A stretch of 64,000 nucleotides of DNA, from positions 2,950,501 to 3,014,500 of the forward strand of contig NZ_JAQFII010000001.1 in NCBI RefSeq assembly GCF_029504575.1, written 5' to 3'. Below are positions 33,778-42,180 of this stretch, piece after piece. This stretch comes from Streptomyces sp. SPB162 (GTDB taxonomy: Bacteria; Actinomycetota; Actinomycetes; Streptomycetales; Streptomycetaceae). Numbering within the stretch: position 1 is the first letter of the stretch; the number at the start of each line of letters is the position of its first letter. The notes below the pieces were generated by a model. The model ran no database searches and had not been told where the DNA came from. It was given only the letters and a program-made list of their open reading frames with translations. Made by a program: the position numbers and the translations under genes.

Positions 33778-33809
33778 AAAGGCCCCACCGCGGTGAGCGG
33801 CGAGGCCTT
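33778..33809. terminator. Bidirectional terminator MFS gene / ssrA
   Basis: AAAGGCC at 33778 pairs with GGCCTT at 33804-33809, with CACCGCGGTG nested between them. On the minus strand it follows the tmRNA 3' end by 15 nt and is followed by TTTCTC. Confidence 0.6.
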
Positions 33810-33824
33810 CGTCATACATGGGGT

Positions 33825-34214
33825 TGGTGGAGATGGCGGGAATCGAACCCGCGTCCTGTGGTGCGGAAACAGGGCTTCTCCGAGCGCAGTCCGCTGTGCT
33901 TTTCTCAGCCCTGGCAATCACGCGGACAAGTTGCCAACGGGCTCAGTCACTGTTTGGTTTCCTTCAAGCCCCCGTGACCGGGTCATGAAGTTTAGTTCCC
34001 TTGATTATGCCAGGATCCAGGCCGGGAACAGCTCCTGGGCTGACACTCCGTAGAGCTTTCTTCCTAGCTACTTATTAGGCAGCGAGGGAGAAAGCGGAGG
34101 CATCGCGCTTGGTGTTGGCGATTATGTTTTGCGACATATGGTTAACGAGATCATTGCCGCTTCCTCGGCTCGCTTCCCCTGCTTCGACATCCCCAGTCGA
34201 AACCGATCATCCCC
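33825..34214 (-). ncRNA. ssrA: Transfer-messenger RNA (tmRNA)
   Basis: A 390-nt tmRNA that rescues stalled ribosomes together with SmpB. The 5' end GGGGATGATCGGTTTCGAC and the 3' end GGTTCGATTCCCGCCATCTCC-ACCA form the tRNA-like acceptor and T arm, with CCA encoded. The tag frame starts at the resume codon GCC (34119, minus) and reads ANTKRDASAFSLAA, ending in a double stop TAATAA at 34077-34072. The tag ends in LAA as required for protease recognition. The tag of Streptomyces coelicolor, as I recall, is ANTKRDSSQQAFALAA, so the middle differs here. Confidence 0.95.
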
Positions 34215-34341
34215 ATGTTGTTTTTTCAAAGTGTCACCGGAGCTGACGGGCGAACCCGACGGACCCGGTGGCGCTGCACCCATCGTACGTGACCAACACG
34301 TGGACAGGCCACTGCATTCCCGTGCGGCCTTCCCGCGCCCG

Positions 34342-34821
34342 TCAGGCGCGCTGGCGTCGCCTGACCGCGGAGATGGCCCGGTTCGACTCCCGCGTGTCCT
34401 GCTTCTCGCGCAGGGTCTGCCGCTTGTCGTACTCCTTCTTGCCCTTGGCCAACGCGATCTCCACCTTGGCCCGGCCGTCCTTGAAGTACAGCCGGAGCGG
34501 GATGATCGTGTGCCCCGACTCCTGCGTCTTGTGGATCAGCTTCGCGATCTCGGCCTTGTGCAGCAGCATCTTGCGCTTCCGCCGTGCCGCGTGGTTCGTC
34601 CACGTGCCCTGCGTGTACTCGGGGATGTGGACGTTGTGCAGCCACGCCTCACCGCCGTCCAGCTGCGCGAAGCCGTCCACCAGCGAGGCGCGGCCCATGC
34701 GCAGCGACTTGACCTCGGTGCCGGTCAGCACCAGGCCCGCCTCGAAGGTGTCCAGGATCAGATAATCGTGGCGCGCCTTCTTGTTCTGCGCGATCAGCTT
34801 GTGACCAGTCTCTTTCGTCAT
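34342..34821 (-). CDS. smpB: SsrA-binding protein SmpB
   Basis: A 159-residue RNA-binding partner of tmRNA, needed to deliver it to stalled ribosomes. The beta-barrel core is complete: [28 protein letters not shown], cited in two parts [12 protein letters not shown] and [16 protein letters not shown], and the basic tail [15 protein letters not shown] fits the decoding centre. The gene lies 127 bp upstream of ssrA on the same strand, 18 bp downstream of the S41 protease gene. ATG 34821 is the family start. Confidence 0.95.
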   Translation of the reverse strand: MTKETGHKLIAQNKKARHDYLILDTFEAGLVLTGTEVKSLRMGRASLVDGFAQLDGGEAWLHNVHIPEYTQGTWTNHAARRKRKMLLHKAEIAKLIHKTQESGHTIIPLRLYFKDGRAKVEIALAKGKKEYDKRQTLREKQDTRESNRAISAVRRRQRA

Positions 34822-34839
34822 AGCGCGGCCATTCTCGCA

Positions 34840-36054
34840 CTAGGAGGGGGGTCTGAGGCCACTCAATACTTCCCTGGCCTCCGCCACCGCCGCGTCGGAG
34901 GGCCCCGAGGGGGCCGAGCCGCCGTTCACCTTCAGGTCCGGTTCGATGCCCCGGCCGTCCACGTTCCGCCCGTCGGGCAGGCTGTAGTGGCCGACGGTCA
35001 GCTCGGCGACCGAGCCGTCCGGCAGTTCGCTGGGCATCTGCACCGAGCCCTTGCCGAAGGTCCGCGAGCCGATCACGACCGCCCGGCCGCGGTCCTGCAG
35101 CGCACCCGCGAGCAGCTCCGCGGCGCTCATGGTGCCGCCGTCGACGACGGCCACCAGCGGCGTCTCGGTGTCGCCGCCGTCCTTGGCGTAGAGGGCGCGC
35201 TGGCGGCCGTGCACGTCGTAGGTGGCGACGAGGCCGCCGTCGAGGAAGACCGAGGACACGGTGACGGCCTCGGTGACCAGACCGCCGGAGTTTCCGCGCA
35301 GATCCAGCAGCACGCCCCGGCTGCCGGCGCGCACCGCGGCCCGCACCGCGGCCCGCACCTGGCCGCCGACGCCCTTGGTGAACGCCTCGATCTTGATGGA
35401 GGTGACGTCCCCCTCCAGTTTCCCGACGGTGACGGCCTCGGTGGCCAGCACCTCGCGACGCAGCGTGATGTCGCGGTCACCGGAACGCGGGTCGGCCGCA
35501 CCGCCGTCGTGGTCCAGCCCGAGCCGCACGACGGACCCGGCGACGTTGTCGCCGCGCAGTTCCGCCACGACCTCCGTGACCGCCTTGCCGTCCGCTCGCA
35601 CCCCGTCGATCGACCGGAGCCGGTCGCCGACCCGCACCCCCGCGAGCGCCGCGGGGCTGCCGGCCTGCACCCGGGCCACCTGGATCCAGCCGTTGCCGGT
35701 GCGCCGCACCCATATCCCGACGCCCACGTAGCGGCCGTCCAGGGCCTGTTGCAGGCCCGCGTACTCCTGGGCGGTGTAGAACGACGACCAGCGGTCGCCG
35801 CTGCGGCTGACCAGCTCTTGAGCGGCTTCCGGGCCGACCTTGCCGTCGTCGATCGCCTTCGCGATCGCGTCGGAGTCGGCGACGTTGCCCGCCGGAATCC
35901 TCGCCTGCGCCGCCGACGCGGACGGGGCGGGAACCGTCAGCGTGACGCCCGCCGCGCCGGTGGCCACCATCGCGCCGAGGCTGACCCACAGGAACGTCAG
36001 GGCGACCCCGCGGCGTGCGCCGCGGGGCGTCCCGAACATCAACCGGCCGGACAT
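34840..36054 (-). CDS. S41 family C-terminal processing peptidase
   Basis: A 404-residue exported serine protease. The N-terminal membrane segment (VALTFLWVSLGAMVATGAAGV) acts as a signal or anchor. A PDZ domain at about residues 100-175 has the binding loop GVGIWVRR. The catalytic Ser310 is in GGTMSAAELLAGAL and the Lys335 in GSRTFGKGSVQ. It lies between ftsX and smpB with short gaps, the usual neighbourhood in Streptomyces and relatives. Its substrates are unknown; a role in envelope protein turnover is inferred. Confidence 0.9.
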   Translation of the reverse strand: MSGRLMFGTPRGARRGVALTFLWVSLGAMVATGAAGVTLTVPAPSASAAQARIPAGNVADSDAIAKAIDDGKVGPEAAQELVSRSGDRWSSFYTAQEYAGLQQALDGRYVGVGIWVRRTGNGWIQVARVQAGSPAALAGVRVGDRLRSIDGVRADGKAVTEVVAELRGDNVAGSVVRLGLDHDGGAADPRSGDRDITLRREVLATEAVTVGKLEGDVTSIKIEAFTKGVGGQVRAAVRAAVRAGSRGVLLDLRGNSGGLVTEAVTVSSVFLDGGLVATYDVHGRQRALYAKDGGDTETPLVAVVDGGTMSAAELLAGALQDRGRAVVIGSRTFGKGSVQMPSELPDGSVAELTVGHYSLPDGRNVDGRGIEPDLKVNGGSAPSGPSDAAVAEAREVLSGLRPPS

Positions 36055-36121
36055 GGCGGGAAGTCTAGGCCAGAAACGGGCGCCATACGGAGAGTTGACC
36101 GCAGACCACCCGAAGCGGCAC

Positions 36122-37039
36122 TCACACCTTGAGGTATTTACGGAGCGTGACCAGGGCCGCGAGGGAGGGCATCAGGATGCTGCAGACCAGCACCAGCGGC
36201 AACACCTTGATGACGTCGCCCCAGCCGAGGAAGTGCACCAGCGGGATCTTGTCCTGCAGCTTCAGACCGTGGTCGATGAGCATGTACCGGCCGGCCATCA
36301 GCATGCCGCAGGCCACCCCGCCGCCGACGAGTCCGGCGAAGGCCGCCTCGGCGATGAACGGCATCTGGATGTAGAAGCCCGACGCGCCCACCAGGCGCAT
36401 GATGCCGGTCTCCCGCCGTCGGCTGAACGCCGAGACGCGCACGGTGTTGATGATCAGCAGCATCGCGACGATCACCATGAAGACCATGGTCCCGAACGCC
36501 ATCCACGTCATGCCGCCGAGCAGGTCGAAGAGGTTCTTCAGCAACTTGCGCTGGTCCTGCACCTCCTGGACGCCCGGACGGCCGGCGAAGGCGCTGGAGA
36601 CGACCTGGACCTTCGTCGGGTCCTTGAGCTTGACGCGGTACGACTCCTGCAACTGGTCAGGAGAGAGGGACCCGGCGACCGGCGAGTCCTTGAACTGCTC
36701 CTGGTAGTGGGTGTACGCCTCCTGCGCGGACTCGTAGTACACCTTCTCGACGACCGGAAGCTTCTCCAGGTCGGTCTTGATCGCCTTCTTCTGCTCGTCC
36801 GTGACGGCGCCCTTGGAGCACGAAGGGGTGCTCTTCACGTCCGCCTTGTTGCAGAGGAAGATCGACACCTGGACCTTGTCGTACCAGTACCCCTTCATGG
36901 CGTCGACCTGCTGACTGGCGAGCCAGGCTCCACCGGCCAGGGCGAGCGACAGGGCGACGGAGATGATCACCGCGAAGGTCATGGTGAGATTGCGCCGGAG
37001 ACCGACGCCGATCTCCGACAGGACGAACTGGGCGCGCAT
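36122..37039 (-). CDS. ftsX: Cell division protein FtsX (permease-like)
   Basis: A 305-residue membrane protein that, with FtsE, controls peptidoglycan hydrolases. A first helix near residues 20-45 is followed by an extracellular domain of about 130 residues (YWYDKVQVSIFLCNKADV; YYESAQEAYTHYQEQF) and then three further helices with the FtsX/MacB core (MTWMAFGTMVFMVIVAMLLI). Two cysteines in the outer domain (CNKADVKSTPSC) could pair. ATG 37039 is 54 bp after the ftsE stop, so both are probably one transcript. Confidence 0.94.
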   Translation of the reverse strand: MRAQFVLSEIGVGLRRNLTMTFAVIISVALSLALAGGAWLASQQVDAMKGYWYDKVQVSIFLCNKADVKSTPSCSKGAVTDEQKKAIKTDLEKLPVVEKVYYESAQEAYTHYQEQFKDSPVAGSLSPDQLQESYRVKLKDPTKVQVVSSAFAGRPGVQEVQDQRKLLKNLFDLLGGMTWMAFGTMVFMVIVAMLLIINTVRVSAFSRRRETGIMRLVGASGFYIQMPFIAEAAFAGLVGGGVACGMLMAGRYMLIDHGLKLQDKIPLVHFLGWGDVIKVLPLVLVCSILMPSLAALVTLRKYLKV

Positions 37040-37093
37040 GATGTCCTTTCAGGGGGCTGGTGGCTATGACTACGGAACGGAACCCGGTTCGGT

Positions 37094-37783
37094 TCAGTGC
37101 TGGTAGCCGTAGACACCGCGCGACTGGTCGCGCACCAGTCGCCCCTTCTCGAGCTCGATGACGCGCTTGCGCATCTGGTCGACGATGTTCTGGTCGTGGG
37201 TGGCCATCACCACGGTGGTCCCGGTGCGGTTGATGCGGTCCAGGAGCCGCATGATGCCGACCGAGGTCTGCGGGTCGAGGTTTCCCGTCGGTTCGTCCGC
37301 GATCAGCAGCATCGGCCGGTTGACGAACGCTCGGGCGATGGCCACGCGCTGCTGCTCACCACCCGACAGCTCCCCCGGCATGCGGTCTTCCTTGCCGGCC
37401 AGGCCGACCAGGTCCAGCACCTCGGGGACCGTCTTGCGGATCGTCCCGCGCGGCTTGCCGATCACTTCCAGCGCGAACGCCACGTTCTCCGCGACGGTCT
37501 TGTTGGGGAGCAGGCGGAAGTCCTGGAAGACCGTGCCCAGCTGGCGCCGCATCTGCGGCACCTTCCAGTTGGAGAGCCTCGCCAGATCCTTGCCCAGGAC
37601 GTGCACCATGCCGGTGTCCGTGCGCTCCTCGCGCAGGATCAACCGGAGGAACGTCGACTTTCCGGACCCCGAAGAACCGACGAGGAAGACGAACTCGCCC
37701 TTCTCGATCTCCAGCGAGACATCCCGAAGTGCAGGACGGTTCTGCTTGGGGTAGGTCTTGGTGACGCTGTCGAATCGGATCAC
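37094..37783 (-). CDS. ftsE: Cell division ATP-binding protein FtsE
   Basis: A 229-residue ABC ATPase partnering FtsX. Walker [10 protein letters not shown] (residues 36-44), the signature LSGGEQQR, Walker [14 protein letters not shown] and the switch His in VVMATHDQ are all intact. GTG 37783 ([12 protein letters not shown]) gives exactly the usual length. First gene of the ftsE-ftsX-S41 protease-smpB-ssrA run. The upstream 270 bp are divergent to a small membrane-protein gene. Confidence 0.95.
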   Translation of the reverse strand: MIRFDSVTKTYPKQNRPALRDVSLEIEKGEFVFLVGSSGSGKSTFLRLILREERTDTGMVHVLGKDLARLSNWKVPQMRRQLGTVFQDFRLLPNKTVAENVAFALEVIGKPRGTIRKTVPEVLDLVGLAGKEDRMPGELSGGEQQRVAIARAFVNRPMLLIADEPTGNLDPQTSVGIMRLLDRINRTGTTVVMATHDQNIVDQMRKRVIELEKGRLVRDQSRGVYGYQH

Positions 37784-38055
37784 GTTCGCACCAGTGAGGT
37801 AGCCGGATATTGGGGGCGGACAACCGCAGGGGCGGCTCTCCTGGTGTGGGCGACCATACGCGAACGGCACAGGGGCGCGCAGTCCGCGTCCCGGGTTCGT
37901 GGGTTTACGCACGGGGCACTGGGGGACAAACCAGGCATCAGGGCCAACGCCTCACTCTGTGAAATCATGCGAGGCGCGCCGATTCCGCCCGAAGCTGGCA
38001 CAGTGGAGGAACCGAACGGCCCAATGGAGCGTTCACCGGCCGAGGAGGAGATCGC

Positions 38056-38244
38056 ATGACATCCGACCGACTGGTGTGCGCGAACTGTGCCGGCCCCGTC
38101 AGCGAGGGCCGCTGCGCGGTCTGCCGCGCCAACCGCGCCCGCCTCCAGCAGGAGAACCCCTGGTCGGCCCTGAGCCCGGCCGCCCTCATCGCGCTCCTGG
38201 TGGCCCTACTGGCCGTCGTCCTGGTCGTAGAACACGCCACCTGA
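38056..38244 (+). CDS. Small membrane protein with a zinc-ribbon-like N-terminus
   Basis: A 62-residue protein of unknown function. It has four cysteines in two CxxC/CxxxC-type pairs (VCANCAGPVSEGRCAVCRAN) like a zinc ribbon, then one membrane helix (AALIALLVALLAVVLVVEH). A strong GAGGAGGAG site precedes ATG 38056. Similar small proteins are found near ftsEX in Streptomyces. It is divergent from ftsE and its 3' side opens onto the repeat block. Confidence 0.75.
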   Translation: MTSDRLVCANCAGPVSEGRCAVCRANRARLQQENPWSALSPAALIALLVALLAVVLVVEHAT

Positions 38245-38264
38245 GCGGGCACGCCGCGTCAGCG

Positions 38265-38345
38265 GCGTATATAGGCGACGTACATAGCGTATCGAGCGGC
38301 GCACATAGACGTATGTAATGCATTTATATGCATGTATACGTAGGG
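38265..38345. other. AT-rich patch with overlapping small palindromes
   Basis: About 80 bp rich in TATA, GTAT and ACAT words, unlike anything else in the window. It includes ACATAGACGTATGT (38303-38316, ACATA/TATGT arms) and ATGCATTTATATGCAT (38318-38333, ATGCAT twice). It lies between the small membrane-protein gene and the first long repeat. It could be an origin-like, promoter-like or recombination site. Confidence 0.55.
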
Positions 38346-38396
38346 GCCACCACGCCCCTCCCGAGGCGGCGCTCCGTGAAGCGGCGGGATCCGGGG

Positions 38397-38816
38397 CCGG
38401 AGTTCAGGCGGTGTGGAGCGTGCGTCTGCGGGCGGAGGGGGGCCCGGCGCTGCGCGCCTGCCAGCGGAGCGGTTCGCTGCGCTCCCTCGCCGGGTGGCAA
38501 GGTAGAGCGGTTGGGCGGCGAGGCCCGGCGGGAGCGGGGCCGAAGTTCAGGCGATGCGAAGGGGTACGTCTGCGGCGCTGCGCACCTTGACCGGGCGGAG
38601 GGGGAGGCCCGGCGCTGCGCGCCTGCCAGCGGAACGGTTCGCTGCGCTCCCTCGCCGGGTGGCGAGGTAGAGCGGTTGCCCGGCGGGAGCGGGGCCGAAG
38701 TTCAGGCGATGCGAAGGGGTACGTCTGCGGCGCTGCGCACCTTGACCGGGCGGAGGGGGAAGCCCGGCGCTGCGCGCCTGCCAGCGGAACGGTTCGCTGC
38801 GCTCCCTCGCCGGGTG
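38397..38816 (+). repeat. Long intergenic repeat, three copies in direct orientation
   Basis: Copies start with AGTTCAGGCG at 38401, 38544 and 38699. The second and third are 155 bp apart and differ at about two positions over 119 bp (38543-38661 and 38698-38816). The first is more diverged and lacks the CGCTGCGCACCTTGAC block. Each copy includes GGGCGGAGGGG, GCGCTGCGCGCCTGCCAG and TTCGCTGCGCTCC. The palindromic core GCGCTGCGCGCC could form small hairpins. Confidence 0.85.
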
Positions 38817-38959
38817 ATGGGGTGCTTCGGGCGGGAGGCGCACTGCGGAAGGCGTCCTGGGGTGCGGGGCGTGCTTTTAATCCCCCCTTCCCGCCGAGAA
38901 GTGCAACCCGTGGGACTGGGAGTGCCTGGTGGGGCGGGTGAGGCGGGTTCTTGGCCCAT

Positions 38960-39022
38960 GTGGATCACTAGAGACGGCCAGAACTCCGCATAGCGGTACT
39001 GCGGCCACCCGAGGTGATCCAC
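38960..39022. repeat. Central inverted repeat between the repeat arms
   Basis: GTGGATCAC (38960-38968) pairs with GTGATCCAC (39014-39022). Inside, CCGCATAGCGG and GTACTGCGG can form further pairs, so a compact structured RNA or DNA element is possible. It lies roughly midway between the direct and inverted copies of the long repeat. Confidence 0.6.
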
Positions 39023-39055
39023 TCGCAACAGCCGAGGCCCCAGCAGCCGCACATT

Positions 39056-39363
39056 CCAACCGCTCCACCCCACCACCCGGCCGGGGAGCGCAGCGAACCC
39101 CTTCACTGGCAGGCGCGCAGCGCCGGAGCCTCCCCCCTCCGCCCGGTCAAGGTGCGCAGCACCGCAGACGCACCACTCCACACCGCCTGAACTCCAGCCC
39201 CGACCCCGCCGAATCCCGCCGACCAACCGCTCCACCCCACCACCCGGCCGGGGAGCGCAGCGAACCCCTTCACTGGCAGGCGCGCAGCGCCGGAGCCCCC
39301 CCTCCGCCCGGTCAAGGTGCGCAGCACCGCAGACGCACCCCTTCGCATCGCCTGAACTCCAGC
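39056..39363 (-). repeat. Long intergenic repeat, two copies in reverse orientation
   Basis: Two copies of the same element, on the opposite strand, at about 39056-39197 and 39224-39363 (165 bp apart). They share CCTTGACCGGGCGGAGG, GCGCTGCGCGCCTGCCAG and TTCGCTGCGCTCC with the direct copies but carry their own variants (AGTGAAGGGG in place of AGCGGAACGG; CCGGCCGGGTGGTGGGG). The two reverse copies resemble each other more than they resemble the direct ones, so each side seems to have duplicated separately. Confidence 0.85.
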
Positions 39364-39414
39364 CCCACTCCCCGGCATCGGCGCGCAGCGGCCAAGGCAC
39401 GCACGGCGGGACGG

Positions 39415-39885
39415 CTACGCCGCCACGGCCAGCGTGAACCACACTCCTTTGCCCTCCCCCGCGACCGGCCCCAGCGGCGCGCCCCGGACCGTGCCCCAGT
39501 CGTCCGCCAGAGCGGCAACCAGGACCAGACCTCGACCCCCCTCGTCCTCGCCGCGCTCCGCGCGCTCTCCGGCGCCGACGACGGGCGGTTCCGGCGTCCC
39601 GTCGTAGATGGTGATCCGCACGTACGCCGCCTCCACCGCGAGCCACAGCAACGACCCGACGCCCTTGGCGTGTTGGTACGCGTTGGTGATCAGCTCGGAC
39701 GCGCACACTGCCGCCACGTCGACGAGTTGGTGCAACCCGAGCGCCCGCAGCACGGAGGCGACGAAGTCGCGGCCGATGCGGGGTGAGGTGATCAGCGGCG
39801 GACAGAACAGCGTGTAGGAGTGCGGCGTCGCGGCATAGCCGTGGGGAGGCGGCCAGGTGACGGCGGCAGGGGTCTGCGGGTTCAT
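39415..39885 (-). CDS. RsbW-like ATP-binding protein (HATPase_c)
   Basis: A 156-residue anti-sigma-factor-type GHKL ATPase. The N box ASELITNAYQHAK and the G1/G2 region (RITIYDGTPEPP, EGGRGLVLVAALADDWG) are present. Such proteins occur by the hundred in Streptomyces, usually next to an XRE/DUF5753 regulator and a DUF397 protein, as here (the latter two divergent). The role is regulatory; whether it phosphorylates a partner or binds it is unknown. It borders the repeat block directly. Confidence 0.86.
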   Translation of the reverse strand: MNPQTPAAVTWPPPHGYAATPHSYTLFCPPLITSPRIGRDFVASVLRALGLHQLVDVAAVCASELITNAYQHAKGVGSLLWLAVEAAYVRITIYDGTPEPPVVGAGERAERGEDEGGRGLVLVAALADDWGTVRGAPLGPVAGEGKGVWFTLAVAA

Positions 39886-40145
39886 GGAACGTCTCGACTT
39901 CCGTTACGAGGACCGAATCCGAGCGGCCGGTGGCAATGCCCCTCGCCGAGGCGAGCGGTGCGCTTCCGCCGCGCGGGCGGGGGAGTTGAAGCAGCGGACG
40001 ACCCTCCGCCGTTGCTGTGAGTTACGCCACAGACTCTAGGGGTAACAGGTGATACGTATCAACTGTTTCCACATACTCGCCCAGACCGCCTTGGACCACA
40101 CCCGCTGAGGCGGCAGACTTTGCAGCGAGAAGAGGGAAGGACCGC

Positions 40146-40998
40146 ATGCCGCCGAGGATCAACCCCACTGCCCGCCAGGTCCGCCTCGGAACGGAGCTGC
40201 GTAAGCTGCGCGAGGCCGCCGGCGTCACCGCACGCGAAACCGCCGCACGCCTCAGCGCCAGTCACACGCAGGTCAGCCATATCGAATCGGGCCGTTTCGG
40301 AATCAGCGAAGGCCGGCTCCGCACGCTGGCCGCCTTCTACGTGTGCGATGACGCCGACCTCGTCGACGCTCTCGCGGCCATGGCGAACGAACGCGGCAAG
40401 GGCTGGTGGGAGGGGTATCGGGGCGTCCTCGTTCCTCAAGCGCTCGACCTCGCGGAGCTGGAACACCACGCCACGTCCCTGCGCACGCTCCAAGTGCTGC
40501 ACATTCCCGGCATCCTGCAGACGGAGGACCGGGTGCGCGCCGCCTTCGCCTACGTCAACCCGGATCTGCCCGGGGACGAACTCGAAGCCGAGGTCACCCA
40601 TCGCATACGGCGGCGCGAGGTGATCGAAGGCGAGGGAGCTCCCGCGTTCGAAGCCGTCGTCCACGAGGCCGCGTTGCGCATCAAGGTGGGTGGCGCGAAG
40701 TCGTCCCGGGCCCAGCTCGAACACATCCTGGCGCTGTCGGAACGGGACAACGTGACCGTCCGCGTCATCCCCTTCGACGTGGGACGACTTCGCCGGCGCG
40801 GGGTTCTCCATGCTCTACGCGGGCGGTGCGGTCCCGCCACTGGACACGGTCCAACTCGACACGGCCCATGGCAGCATCTTCCTCGATGCGGAAGCCCAGT
40901 TGAGGAAGTACCGCAGCCTCTTCGACCGCACCAGAGCCGCGTCCCTCTCCGCTGACGCGTCACGCGATTTCATCCACCGCATCGCGCGGGACATGTGA
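40146..40998 (+). CDS. XRE-family regulator with DUF5753 (WhiJ-like; interrupted by a +1 frameshift)
   Basis: The HTH lies in residues 15-70 (LRKLREAAGVTARETAARLS, ASHTQVSHIESGRFGISEGR), then the DUF5753 domain (LEHHATSLRTLQVLHIPGIL; VTVRVIPFDV). The frame is lost in the GGG at 40781-40783; removing one G joins VIPFDV to DDFAGAGFSMLYAGGAVPPL and LDTVQLDTAHGSIFLDAEAQ. The corrected length of 283 residues is typical. GAGGGAAGGA precedes ATG 40146. Its stop overlaps the start region of the DUF397 gene, so the two form an operon. WhiJ-type regulators influence Streptomyces development. Confidence 0.85.
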
Positions 40999-41009
40999 AA
41001 GGCAGAGCA

Positions 41010-41216
41010 GTGCCCTCATCGATCAGCTGGCAGAAGTCCTCGTTCTCCGGAGGCGCCCAGGGAAACGACTGCGTCGAACTCGGTATATCCGCCGCAGGTT
41101 TCCACCTGCGCGAGAGCGACGATCCGGAGGTGTTTCTCACCACCACCCCGGCGGCCCTCCGGGCCTTCCTCCACCGCATCAGGACGAGCACGCCCGCCCC
41201 GCGCCCGCCGCTCTAG
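41010..41216 (+). CDS. DUF397 protein
   Basis: A 68-residue small protein; the signature WQKSSFSGGAQGNDCVEL is typical of DUF397, partner of XRE/DUF5753 regulators. GTG 41010 (MPSSISWQKSS) is preferred because AAAGGCAGAG lies 7 bp upstream; GTG 40995 overlapping the preceding stop is an alternative. The Cys and downstream FLTTTPAALRAFLHRIR are conserved in the family. It probably acts with or against the upstream regulator, as in WhiJ/BldB systems; this is inferred from context. Confidence 0.83.
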   Translation: MPSSISWQKSSFSGGAQGNDCVELGISAAGFHLRESDDPEVFLTTTPAALRAFLHRIRTSTPAPRPPL

Positions 41217-41230
41217 CCACCGCAGACAGA

Positions 41231-41273
41231 AGAGGGGCCCGGAGCGCGCCGCCTGCGGGCTCCGGGCCCCTCT
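41231..41273. terminator. Bidirectional terminator DUF397 / sortase substrate
   Basis: A 15-bp perfect stem (AGAGGGGCCCGGAGC with its complement) and a 13-nt loop, placed 14 bp after the DUF397 stop and 30 bp after the convergent gene's stop. Confidence 0.8.
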
Positions 41274-41303
41274 TCGGGGTTCTATCTGCTACTGGCGGCC
41301 TTG

Positions 41304-41933
41304 TCAGGCAGCCGTGCGCCGGTTGGTGAGGCGCGGCATCATGCGGAAGCCGATGCCACCGGCGATCATCGTCGCGGCGCCGACCAGCAGGAAGGTGGTC
41401 TCGCCGGAACCGGTCTTGGCCAGCTCCTGGTTGGTGCTGCCCTGGGCCACGGGGATGGTGTTGTGGCTGTCGGTGCCGGTGTTGTTGCAGTCGACGCTGT
41501 CACCGGTGAGGGTGCAGGCGCCGGTGTCGCCACCGGTGGTGCCGGTGCCGTTGGACGGCGCCGCCGTGGTGGAGCTCGTCGACGGCTTGGTGGTGCCGGT
41601 CGTCGGCTTGGTGGTCGTCGGCTTGGTGGTGACCGGCGGAGTCGTCTGCCCCGGCGGAGTCGTCTTCGGCGGAGTCGTCTGGCTCGGCGGCGGGGTGGTC
41701 GTCGGCGGCGGGTCCGTCTTCGGCGGAGTCGTCTGGCTCGGCGGCGGGGTGGTGGTCGACGGCGGCGGGTCCGTCGGGGTGCCCGTGGTGGTCTCGCCGT
41801 CGCCGGGAGCGGCCACGGAAACGTCCACGGACACGGCCTGGGCCACGCCCACGGCTGTCATGGACGCGCCCGCGGCGATGACCGCGGCGGCGGCTATGCG
41901 CGCCAGGCGCAGCCGCGTGTTCTTCTTGCTCAT
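41304..41933 (-). CDS. LAXTG-type sortase-anchored surface protein
   Basis: A 209-residue wall-anchored protein. The signal peptide is MSKKNTRLRLARIAAAAV... to VAQA; then a Pro/Thr-rich stalk (residues 45-130) with PPPSQTTPPK repeats, a small region with two cysteines (ACTLTGDSVDC) and the sorting signal LAKTG (171-175) with a hydrophobic stretch and basic tail (RLTNRRTAA). LAXTG is the motif used by class E sortases in Streptomyces. The ligand or partner is unknown; the short folded part and long stalk suggest a display or spacer role. It precedes the prfB terminator and is monocistronic. Confidence 0.85.
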   Translation of the reverse strand: MSKKNTRLRLARIAAAAVIAAGASMTAVGVAQAVSVDVSVAAPGDGETTTGTPTDPPPSTTTPPPSQTTPPKTDPPPTTTPPPSQTTPPKTTPPGQTTPPVTTKPTTTKPTTGTTKPSTSSTTAAPSNGTGTTGGDTGACTLTGDSVDCNNTGTDSHNTIPVAQGSTNQELAKTGSGETTFLLVGAATMIAGGIGFRMMPRLTNRRTAA

Positions 41934-42126
41934 CTGGTAAGTACCCCCAGTAGCGGATCTCTGTAAGTGGAGCAGCTATGGACAGGACGGCAACTCACGT
42001 CCGCTCATACGCATGCCGCCCAACACCTTTCCCATAATCCTCGACAGCGTCAAGGTCATTCCAGCCGGAATGCCAGAATTGGGGTTGTTTGCCGGGCAGT
42101 TGTGTATGTGGCTGTGACATAAAAAT

Positions 42127-42157
42127 GGCAACTGCCATCCAATGGATGGCAGTTGCC
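42127..42157 (-). terminator. Rho-independent terminator of prfB
   Basis: GGCAACTGCCATCC and its exact complement form a 14-bp stem with a 3-nt loop. On the minus strand it is followed by ATTTTTATG, a true U run, which is rare in this G/C-rich window. It starts 24 bp past the prfB stop. Confidence 0.9.
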
Positions 42158-42180
42158 GACAGAACCAGGCGTCCTGAGGA

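Larger units (their letters stand above)
38245..39414. other. Gene-free 1.17-kb repeat-bearing region
   Basis: This is the longest stretch without a credible gene. It contains an AT-rich patch (38265-38345), three direct repeat copies on one side, a middle stretch with an inverted repeat, and two copies of the same repeat in reverse on the other side. Open frames across it simply read through the repeats and match no family I know. Confidence 0.75.

Noticed and set aside
38328-38993. A 221-codon open frame in the repeat block
   Set aside because: It reads through three repeat copies, has no family features, and its frame reflects the lack of stops in G/C-rich DNA.
38397-39363. CRISPR array
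   Set aside because: Units are over 100 bp, adjacent copies share almost all sequence, there are no short unique spacers and no cas genes are nearby.
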